From positions 1-23,730 of the forward strand of contig CAYRPN010000089.1 in the NCBI GenBank assembly GCA_964426135.1: a stretch of 23,730 nt of DNA, read 5' to 3'. The position numbers and the translations under genes were made by a program. Below the pieces are notes generated by a model that saw nothing but the letters and a program-made list of their open reading frames with translations, searched no databases and had not been told where the DNA came from. Every line of letters starts with the position of its first letter. Position 1 is the first letter of the stretch. The DNA is from CAYRPN01 sp964426135. GTDB taxonomy: Bacteria; Planctomycetota; Phycisphaerae; Phycisphaerales; Phycisphaeraceae. Below, one piece after another: positions 17,901 to 23,730 of this stretch.

Positions 17901-20900
17901 GACTTCGGCACCGCTTTGCCGGCAAGCCTGAAAACAGGCCAGAATCTCAACGCGCTGACCATCGCCGGCGTCATGCGCGGCGATGCGCTGGTGGATGGCG
18001 GCATCACCCGCGTTGCCGCGGCCAGCATGAGCAGCGCGGTGATCACCGCCGGATTCAACATCGGAACCGTCTCGGTCACGGGCGCGGTGAGTAGCTCGCT
18101 GATCGCGGCGGGCCGATCGCGCGGCGACGACGGCGTGTTCTCCGCCGGTGACGCAAGCGAAGGGCCGCGCATGGCGGATGTGACCAGCATCGTAGTTGGC
18201 TCGATCACCAACTCGATCATTGCGGCAGGCGGCACGATCGGCACGTTCAATACCATCGGCGCGGCGACGAACAGTTCCATCAGCGCGGGGCTTGTGCTCG
18301 ACAGCGGAGCGATGGCGGCAGTGATTGCCGATGACTCGCCGCTGGCGGATGAAGCGGAGCAGGACGCCGGCCGGGCGAATGCGACGTTGTTTCACGGATC
18401 GATCAGCCTTGCTCGCGCGGGCACGTCGGCGGTCGGATGGGTGAACAGCGACGTGACTGCCGGCGTCAGCGCGGGCGCCGATGGGCGTTTCGGCACAGGT
18501 GATGACAACGTCGTCGACTCGCTCACGGGTGGCCGCAGCCGCGTGGTGTCGCTGGTCGGCGGCATCGATGCGGGTTCGAATGCGCTGGCTGATCTGGTGG
18601 TCGCCGGCGCGCCTGGCACCGCGGTCGATTTCTCGATCGAAGCAATCACGGCGAACCATCCGCTGCCTGCGGTTCCAACCGCCATCGCCACCAGCGCCGC
18701 GACGCAGACCATCATCGACGGCTCATCGAGCCTGATCGTGAAGATCACAGGCGCGGGACAGGTGCAGATTTTCGACGACCCTGCCACGGACGATCGCGTG
18801 GACACGCTCGTCGTCACCGGCGGCAATGCGGCGACCACCATCACGCTCACCACCAGCAATGCGGACACCTTTGGCGTCGGGCGAATCCTGATGACGGATG
18901 ATGCGCAGATCGGCACGCTCACCTTCAACGGCGATTTGAAGGGCGATGGCACGGACGATCCGGACCTCGTTCTAGAAGGCGATCTGACGAAGCTGCAGTT
19001 TCGCAACATGCCTGACGACCGCCAATGGCGCGGGCAGATCGGCGGACGAGTCGCGACGCTGACGATGAACGCACAGGGACCCGGTCGGCTGACGATCGGC
19101 GGCGCGGTGACGACGCTGACGATCGTCACGGCGGTCGGCGACGCGGTGCTTGAATTGCTTGGGCCGGCGAATGCACCGCCGCTGACGGGCGACATGGTCG
19201 ACCTGGCAACGAACTCACTGGGTGACACGTTGGCGCTTGAGGGCGGGTCGCTCGTGGCGGTGAATGTGGCGACGGGGGCGGCCGGGGCGCCAGTGGCGAT
19301 CACGCGACTGGGCCTGGGCGGCGCGGTGGACGTGCGGGCCATCGATTTCGATGCGGGTGATGTGCTTTACGGCGTCGCCACGATCGTGCAGCAGGCGCCG
19401 ACCGTTCGTCATGGCGTGCTTCCCGCCAACAGCGAGCTGCGCGGTCTGGCCGTCAACAGCACCGGCCGCGTGTTTGCCATCGATTCGTCCACGGGGGTGG
19501 ACAGGCTTGTGGAACTGGATGCGGACACGGGCTCGCTCACCGTCATCGGCACGCTCAACGACATCTTTGCCAACACGTTCGCCAACCATGTGCTGTCGCT
19601 CGCCTTCGCGGACCTCGGCGGGGGCGAGTCGCTCTTCGCGGTGCTCAGCGATTCGGACGGCACCGGGAACGCCGCCACGCCAGCCACCGGCGTTGCCCTG
19701 GCTCGCATTGAAACCGACGACGCCAACAGCGACGGCGTGGTGCGCGTGAGCAATCCGACAGCCTCGGGCGGCGCGCTGCCGGCCGTTGCCATCGACGGCG
19801 ATGGTGTCGCCGGCGCGCCGGTGTCGCCCGTGCTTGACGGCATCGTTGCATTGGCGACGCGACCGAGCGATGGCGCGCTCTTCGGCATTCGCCGCGCGGG
19901 CGGCAGCGATGTGCTCGTTCGACTGCAACCGGCCGGCAACGGCGGTGCGGCGACGGTGACGCTGACGACGATCGGCGCCGTGCAGGTTGACGGCGCCGGG
20001 ACGACGATCATCGGCATGGGATTTGATGAGTCCGACAGCCTCGTCGCCGTGAGCAATGACGGCATGGCTGCAACTCTCATTCGAGTGGTCACGACCGCGC
20101 CCGGCTCGTCGTTTCGCATCATGGCGGATGGCGCGATGGATGAATCCATCGATGCATTTGCTTTCGGGGCCAGCGGAGCGAACTTCACCGCGTTTGGTTA
20201 CGACGACGGAGCCGGCGGCGCGCTGCTGACCAGCCCCGGCCTGACGCCGACGCTCGGCGTGATTGACGCGGCGACGGGGATTTTCTCGCCTCTTGTCGGC
20301 ATGGCCCGCGATGCGAACGGCACGCCGGTGAACGCGGTGCGCAGCATCGCCGTGGATCGCGGCGGCACCGGCGATGTGCTGGCCGTGAGTGATGACGGCG
20401 AGCTCCTGCGCTACAACCCGGATGGCACGTTCGACAGCACGCTGGGCACGATCATCGATGCGGCGCGCGGCAAGCCGGCGGATATCCGCGCGATCGCCTC
20501 CGACGGCAATGGCGGACTGGTGGGCCTGGATCGCAGCCTGAACCGCGCGGTGCAGTTGAGCGCGGCCTCGGCGAATGCCGTGGGCTTGTCCGACCCTGGC
20601 ACCATCGGCGTGGCGGATCTGGTCGGTCTGGATTTCGATCCTGTCCAGCAGCGGTTCGTCACGGTGGATGCGGCGGCTGATCGTTTTGTCGCGGCGGCGC
20701 TGGGCGTGAACACGGGAATCGTTGCCAACGCGATTGCGTCGATGACCGTCACCGGCGCCAGCTACAACGGCCGGGTGCAGGTCACCGGCGGCGGATCAAG
20801 CGCGGTGCGGGCCACCGGCGCCGGCGATTTTCGCGGCAGTTTCGTCACCGCAGGGTCGATCTCGTCGTTCACCAAGACGGGCGGCGGCGATTTCGCCGGC

Positions 20901-23591
20901 GCGCTTTTGGCGGATGGTTCGGTCACCGCCGTCACGGTGACGGGCGGCGATGTCGGCGACGCGGGGCTGATTTCCGCGGGCAACGCGGTCAGCGCGGTGG
21001 CGGTGAATGCCACAGGCGTCAATGGCGGCAACTTTGCCGGCGCCTTGTCGGCGCGATCGCTGACCAGTTTCACCGTTGCCCGCGATTTCAAGTCCGAGGC
21101 AACGGCGGATATCGAGCAGGCTGCCGGATTGGTTCGCGTCACAGGCGCGATGAATGGATCGATGTCGCTGGGATCGGCAGGCACCTTCATCACCACTGGG
21201 ACTCTCGCCGGCGAGGTAAGCGTCGACGGTGATGTCGTGACCACCACGCTCAGCGGCGGCACCGCAGCCGGCAGTTCGTTCATCGTTCACGGCGGCCTGC
21301 GCGGCGCGACCACGGTCGGTGGAACGCACCGCGGACTTCTCGCCTCGCAACTTGGTGCGGCCACGATTCAGTTGGCGAACGTGGTGCAGGGAACCCTTGC
21401 CATCGGAATGGATGCCGCGACGCTCGTCGTGACAGGCGATGCCACGAACGCGCTGTTCTCCTTCGGCGTCTGGCTCGGCGACGACGAAACTTACAACACG
21501 GTTGACGATGTGATCACCGGCGGCACGCTTCGCATCGGCACGTTCAGCAAGACCTTCTTCGACAGCGTGATCGCGGCGGGAGTGCTGCCGCGAGCGGATG
21601 TTGCACTGGCGACGGACAGCGCGGCACTGCCCGCCGATCGCAGGGAATATGTCGGCAATCCGGATGCGGCGCTCGAGGGGCGCGACGCGGTGGAAGCAGG
21701 CGGCGCACTGCCGAGCCGGATCGACACACTGCGGATTCTGGGCGCGGTGACCAGTTCCGTTCCCGCGACGGGAAGGCAATCGGTGGCCGTCACGGCGGAC
21801 GATCTGGGCACGGTCACTGCCGGCGAGGCCCTGGTGCAGAGAGTGTTGAGCGATCCGCCTGGCGGGCCGAAGGTAACGCTGGTGCAGCGCGTCAGCGATT
21901 CGGAGATTCGCGTGGCACTCAGCGAGCAGGTGAATACGGCCGCGCTGGTCGTTTCGCAGGACTCCAACGGCGACGGCGATCTGGCGGATGCCGGCGACGT
22001 TCTCGGCACTGTGTCGGTGCGCGACGCGGCGGGCAGCTTGCTCGATGGCATCACGCTTGACTACGCCACGCAAGCGACCACGGACGGCGAGCAGGGCGTG
22101 CTGCGGATTCTGCGGGCCGGCGGCTTCGGCGGCGAGCCGGTGAGCGTGGTCGTCGAGACCGGCGCTGCCCCGGCGATCCTCGATCGCACGGGCATGCGAT
22201 CCTTGCTCAACGACTTCAACCGCGATGGCGTCGTCACCGGCGATGAAGATCCGTTCGGCACCTCCCTGAACAGCGCGGTTGCGGCAACCGAGATTCCGGT
22301 CACCGCGTTCGTCACCGGCGACGATGCGGCGGATGACTTCGTCGATGCGCTGGCGGGCGCGTTGCCGCTGGAGTTGGCGCAGCCTCTGATAATCGTCAGC
22401 GCTATGGAAGGCAGCACGGATCTCGATGTGTTTCGGTTCACCGGCGCGGCCGGGCATTTCGTCAGTGTCGCGTTCGCCGGCGACGCTCCCGCCTCGCTTG
22501 CCGTGTTCGTGCGTGATGACCAGGGCACGGGCGATGCGAGCGATGACACGTTCGAACTTCTCGCGCGGCCGCAGAGCAACGTCGGCGATCGCTCAGCGGG
22601 CGGCGGCGACCTGTTCGCGGCCTTCGAATTGCCTGAATCCGGCGAGTATTTCATCGTTGTCGAAGCAGAGGACGGTGCGGTTGCAGGCGCCGAGTATTTG
22701 CTGACAGTGACGCTGGCCGAGACAGCCGGCAGTCTGGCCGCGGCACAGGGCGCGACGCTGGACGTCGGCGGGGCGGTGCGACGGGCAGGTCGGCGCGTCG
22801 ATCCCATCGCGTACCTGAACAACTCGGATAATCCCGCCAAGCAACTGGTGTTCGTGGCAGTCACGGGCGGCCTGTCGACCGGGTTCATCGATTCGCGCGG
22901 GATTGTTCCACCGTTCGCGGCGCTCGATGCCGGCGCGCTGGATTCGAGGCTGGCGGGTCTGACGCAAACACTGATCGATGGCAGCACGGGTCTGGGCGTG
23001 ACGGGCTTTGTGGATGTGCTGCTGGGCGCCTATGCACCGGCGCTGGCGGGCGATGTGCATCGCATTTCCAATCTCGACGATCGCGTTGCGTTCGAAGTGG
23101 CGACGACCGGCCTGTGGGTCACAACCAATCCGGGTTTGCTGGTGGGCCTGGATCCAGCGGAAGATTTCACCACGATCTTCGTCGGCGCCGGCAGCGCGAG
23201 GCTGTTTGAAGGCCAGTTTGGCGCCGCCGGCGCGCTCGATGTGGCGAACCTCGACAAGGCGGACGATGTGCTCGTCTTCGCCGACGCCATCGCCGGCCTC
23301 TCCGGCGCGACAAGCATCGCGGGGCTCCTGAACGATTACTCGCTGGCGCTGGGCAACGTCGCCGCACGGTATCTCGGCGAGGCGATCGGCTTGTCCGTGT
23401 TGGATCGCCTGACGATTGCCGACGCGCCTTCGTCTCCCGCCGGGGTGCACACGTTGATGGGCCTGGGTGGCGCGGGATTGGCCGGTGATGTTCTGGCCGC
23501 GGCGGTGCTGGGCGCCGGGACGCTCCATGGGCGCGAGTTCCGCATCGGTTCACAGGACAGTTTCACGCTGATCGGTCGCTGGCTGCGATAG
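11997..23591 (+). CDS. Giant multidomain surface protein with LEERWLLS motif and pseudo-metzincin-like C-terminus
   Basis: The protein has 3864 aa from ATG 11997; a GTG at 11976 would add 7. Neither start has a well-spaced ribosome binding site (GGAG at 11971-11974), so translational coupling to the previous gene, 6-27 bp upstream, is likely. LEERWLLS at 59-66 follows a basic, disordered N-terminus and looks like a variant of the LEPR-XLL motif. Approximate order after that: propeller-like segment (232-502), PPC-like domain (701-831, VDYYAVPLLAGQSITVQV), long beta-helix-like stretch with many short V-x-G-x-[LIV] strands (832-2395), second propeller-like segment (2395-2908), second beta-helix-like part (2910-3285), Ig/SbsA-like domain (3291-3398, SDSEIRVALSEQVN), EF-like loop (NRDGVVTGDEDP), second PPC-like domain (3460-3572), and a degenerate metzincin-like region (3602-3864). 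Acidic Asp/Gly loops recur, such as ADGRFGTGDD. An exported adhesin or matrix role is inferred; no enzymatic site was found. Confidence 0.85.
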   Translation: MTSGRTGEFAVGRAAKRRSTSAFAGGCPSPRDQPSRRGNSRDSGDAGGSSKPPASLEILEERWLLSLFGGETFTFTDLRGATATVSLRGNIVATLIGTRLDQQGVPQFFELGGTIAASTLGRENAILGDGAPADLFAIHIAGSDERASIAIAGPQRYAGSIGAFAPLGGVITFDTGQLLLGTLDANANPILAGSLAAAIGTRSALIDDLPGESATLSAGVNVTPSLQRLLVVDASLDRQVLLSNIDIVRGLSVSQAGAIVAIDTDGVNALGNAIGSDELVLVDRNFGFASNRVEVKAGATGLRNVQALDFGRLTLGGAEQLFAVYDRSDGAGPQLGTIDSATGQFTSLNAAGLGLGVGARVAAMAFSANAGSIAGQPGLFVAFDPDINDGDETLFLQEVNAATGAVIGAPVAIEAGGQDVRIGSMDFDAQGRLIAHDAARGRLVDVNTQTGVAGEVVASAAGTVNATVGAIAFDPLGQRFLAADNVTGQLALAGAVEAAADESAIVMTLADPGSAAASTTAQHLGGFLFDGIATGQAIFSGSVDLAYFGWALFGEARLNGQTAGQPPGAPQRPGNFTVAGDLRNLITLAGMGADAIADRANAAALEPAYYTGLDLNVGGRLGQVRTLGSFAGHITVNDDADAPLLTAGTLRQREVERFDETGLSFADGFLTGAASASSIFHNNDLNHAQHLGTIRAAVTGQGDVVHLQGALQAFDSGADSPVDPVDYYAVPLLAGQSITVQVRTYGATVAPISFAIFDADGRLIASDYSNVDAAAVRGQPIRITADRPGTYFVAVALTGDTEFDGQAGAFPTSPASASIAYDLLINDAGSLALGALVADGGIFADTGSGIGSRPAIAVNNGDLGAVIADSDCDSDADEGVHLIHTGAGPHIRVSAGSIRQLQAGSIGYFEPGDAQTPPTFTAAPTIEVAGAVGLLRSTATESVLAANFAAAAGGNIQVIDAAHELGGAFRTNASIGLVRAGQMTLGTAVTLFEVDADNAGAEGTIDLIDVENDLGHTTRGGPGILTHGGNVLFLLAGGQVFQDTQFAGAGQSPVGVVTHARGAVVTMQDDGGAMVTLTPGKAPNPAVPGPGVPLTVAGQLTTTTYGIRDSGGVVLVNVATDGGVTVSADGGAALRTAEISRITTAVGGNAVALAASGMPVAPAATAASPNVDIIINSKRVGSRVDVLDIAGANTNFNSIANNTRSGRIISADLGTVGTLSSAGSLGLNAGGAGPAINPRSQISNVFPFVDQRVALSASHVVTVRANEGLGNIIVDGSLGNLRPNFDNLDNAAAFEGVNAPVFVAGQLFSATIGEGLLPSGSGAMAHAGLFAVGRIHAIAGSGVGRDIRGDVVSMTSIGSIALTGGAVINADILVADALSDSREFDGVRTYSDDQPDTIAAPRSEIGSLTLTGTGGIIGALIGAADVGAVTITGGFGILNSRFEGRADAAFGNITAGGYGLRDVAFSPGASLGHVRLTGTGAAAAIATFSSSVRQAAAIDPFFGTPPNRLTDLSAYLVSTITGLATGVIEHVDAAGTGGLGAVTAHQIHHASFHFAGTAGGVTTTGVVRQLELNAASLPVFSVGGSATDVVLAIAGDLGVFSVRGSVLETFSGATNITTTGVGSDITSISVTGDFTGDLDIAGRVNTITIGSAADPASGDFTGNLRIRGQGAAAAPPVLSSFTLLGSFIDGVLDLNGNVGTISANRDFGQLGGSLLVRGNLAALRVGLAANVHDSALRLNTVVEGNLSQVIVQGALTGDLAVKGNLASISVAADVVTRTSVLGILTGDVSVGDTLTTLAVNGNDVRGAIVAGRRIVSASIVGGDLSPFGQIVSALGDVTTVAINGGDLLGRVAAPLGRINTVSVIGAGSDLGPSAVIESRTVGAISIAGSMIAGARIEIDLEATSVLVGVDVETGATIDAGSLATLRTTRDLLGDVAIGFRAAGTVIAVGRDFAGSTQIDASATMTVGRDFGTALPASLKTGQNLNALTIAGVMRGDALVDGGITRVAAASMSSAVITAGFNIGTVSVTGAVSSSLIAAGRSRGDDGVFSAGDASEGPRMADVTSIVVGSITNSIIAAGGTIGTFNTIGAATNSSISAGLVLDSGAMAAVIADDSPLADEAEQDAGRANATLFHGSISLARAGTSAVGWVNSDVTAGVSAGADGRFGTGDDNVVDSLTGGRSRVVSLVGGIDAGSNALADLVVAGAPGTAVDFSIEAITANHPLPAVPTAIATSAATQTIIDGSSSLIVKITGAGQVQIFDDPATDDRVDTLVVTGGNAATTITLTTSNADTFGVGRILMTDDAQIGTLTFNGDLKGDGTDDPDLVLEGDLTKLQFRNMPDDRQWRGQIGGRVATLTMNAQGPGRLTIGGAVTTLTIVTAVGDAVLELLGPANAPPLTGDMVDLATNSLGDTLALEGGSLVAVNVATGAAGAPVAITRLGLGGAVDVRAIDFDAGDVLYGVATIVQQAPTVRHGVLPANSELRGLAVNSTGRVFAIDSSTGVDRLVELDADTGSLTVIGTLNDIFANTFANHVLSLAFADLGGGESLFAVLSDSDGTGNAATPATGVALARIETDDANSDGVVRVSNPTASGGALPAVAIDGDGVAGAPVSPVLDGIVALATRPSDGALFGIRRAGGSDVLVRLQPAGNGGAATVTLTTIGAVQVDGAGTTIIGMGFDESDSLVAVSNDGMAATLIRVVTTAPGSSFRIMADGAMDESIDAFAFGASGANFTAFGYDDGAGGALLTSPGLTPTLGVIDAATGIFSPLVGMARDANGTPVNAVRSIAVDRGGTGDVLAVSDDGELLRYNPDGTFDSTLGTIIDAARGKPADIRAIASDGNGGLVGLDRSLNRAVQLSAASANAVGLSDPGTIGVADLVGLDFDPVQQRFVTVDAAADRFVAAALGVNTGIVANAIASMTVTGASYNGRVQVTGGGSSAVRATGAGDFRGSFVTAGSISSFTKTGGGDFAGALLADGSVTAVTVTGGDVGDAGLISAGNAVSAVAVNATGVNGGNFAGALSARSLTSFTVARDFKSEATADIEQAAGLVRVTGAMNGSMSLGSAGTFITTGTLAGEVSVDGDVVTTTLSGGTAAGSSFIVHGGLRGATTVGGTHRGLLASQLGAATIQLANVVQGTLAIGMDAATLVVTGDATNALFSFGVWLGDDETYNTVDDVITGGTLRIGTFSKTFFDSVIAAGVLPRADVALATDSAALPADRREYVGNPDAALEGRDAVEAGGALPSRIDTLRILGAVTSSVPATGRQSVAVTADDLGTVTAGEALVQRVLSDPPGGPKVTLVQRVSDSEIRVALSEQVNTAALVVSQDSNGDGDLADAGDVLGTVSVRDAAGSLLDGITLDYATQATTDGEQGVLRILRAGGFGGEPVSVVVETGAAPAILDRTGMRSLLNDFNRDGVVTGDEDPFGTSLNSAVAATEIPVTAFVTGDDAADDFVDALAGALPLELAQPLIIVSAMEGSTDLDVFRFTGAAGHFVSVAFAGDAPASLAVFVRDDQGTGDASDDTFELLARPQSNVGDRSAGGGDLFAAFELPESGEYFIVVEAEDGAVAGAEYLLTVTLAETAGSLAAAQGATLDVGGAVRRAGRRVDPIAYLNNSDNPAKQLVFVAVTGGLSTGFIDSRGIVPPFAALDAGALDSRLAGLTQTLIDGSTGLGVTGFVDVLLGAYAPALAGDVHRISNLDDRVAFEVATTGLWVTTNPGLLVGLDPAEDFTTIFVGAGSARLFEGQFGAAGALDVANLDKADDVLVFADAIAGLSGATSIAGLLNDYSLALGNVAARYLGEAIGLSVLDRLTIADAPSSPAGVHTLMGLGGAGLAGDVLAAAVLGAGTLHGREFRIGSQDSFTLIGRWLR
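22800..23591 (+). other. C-terminal region resembling an inactive metzincin protease
   Basis: This is residues about 3602-3864 of the giant protein. Near the end, NVAARYLGEAIGLSVLD (R3791-V3801 core) aligns with the zinc motif HExxHxxGxxH: R for H1, Y for E2, E for H5 and V for the last H, while L3, G4, G8 and L9 are kept. TLMGLGG with Met3821 falls 20 residues later, where a metzincin Met-turn would be. The preceding text (ALDSRLAGLTQTLIDG, then TGFVDVLLGAYAP and DFTTIFVGAG) follows the order seen in protease-like tails of other planctomycete giant proteins, as far as recalled. The homology is an inference from pattern only. Confidence 0.4.
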
Positions 23592-23730
23592 TGCTGGATC
23601 GGCGACGCGGGCTGGCACATCTCACTTGATGCGGGTTTGCCACATTTTCCTGGGCCTTGCTCCCTCTCCCTTTCAGGGCAATAGTGTCCGACACGACCGC
23701 TATTTTGAACCTGACCGCGGGGCCGGCGTG
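23592..23730. other. Noncoding end of window with a degenerate dispersed repeat
   Basis: After the giant gene's TAG no gene is seen. A degenerate copy of the 7638-type repeat lies at 23627-23678 (listed separately). An 11-bp palindrome, GTGTCCGACAC, lies at 23684-23694. No terminator with a T-tract was found before the window ends. Confidence 0.5.
23627..23678 (+). repeat. Degenerate copy of the dispersed hairpin repeat
   Basis: GGGTTTGCCACATTTTCC at about 23633-23650 matches box 1 of the 7638 copy (GGGTCTGCCAAATTTTCC) with two differences. CTCCCTCTCCCTTTCAGGG follows, corresponding to the first arm of box 2. The second arm is missing or diverged, so this copy appears truncated. Confidence 0.6.

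Noticed and set aside
23684..23694. GTGTCCGACAC palindrome as an insertion-sequence end
   Set aside because: There is no matching partner or transposase in the window, so the idea cannot be supported here.

Overview
The window looks like chromosomal DNA of a planctomycete, possibly of the Phycisphaerae type. This is an inference from high GC, very large low-complexity surface proteins with LEPR-XLL-type N-terminal motifs (LEPRALL and the variant LEERWLLS), a secreted PQQ-propeller protein beginning NWPQWRGP, and noncoding repeats of the 'aaggcgcc' and 'CCCTCACCCCAGCCCTCTCCC' kinds. No rRNA, tRNA, CRISPR array, integrase or intact transposase gene was seen.

Layout. Positions 1-742 are noncoding, with short tandem and inverted repeats and a candidate sigma70 promoter. 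Four plus-strand genes follow: a secreted PQQ-like beta-propeller protein (743-2083), a small GNAT-like acetyltransferase (2220-2627), a secreted EF-hand protein with an Arg/Gly/Asp/Pro-rich repetitive tail (2736-3788), and a membrane-anchored BEM46-type alpha/beta hydrolase (3813-4703). A hairpin repeat lies in the gap before the convergent minus-strand gene for a fused multi-spanning membrane / spermidine-synthase-like protein (4872-7568). The divergent gap 7569-8069 holds two inverted copies of a dispersed hairpin repeat and a near-consensus TTGACA/TATAAA promoter.

The rest, over 15 kb, is two adjacent giant genes in the same direction. The first (8070-11969, 1299 aa) carries a LEPR-XLL motif, about five Calx-beta domains, a DNRLRE-like module and a C-terminal CARDB domain. 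The second (11997-23591, about 3864 aa) has a variant motif, two related propeller-like segments, long beta-helix-like stretches, two PPC-like domains, an Ig-like domain, calcium-loop-like sequences and a C-terminal region that resembles a metzincin protease whose zinc ligands have been lost. With at most 27 bp between them and one strong promoter upstream, they are probably cotranscribed and probably exported to the cell surface or matrix.

The most interesting items are the giant-gene pair with two forms of the motif, the apparent pseudo-metzincin C-terminus, the internal propeller duplication, and a dispersed hairpin repeat family with copies at 4799, 7638, 7761 and 23627. All family assignments come from reading motifs by eye; no database search was done.
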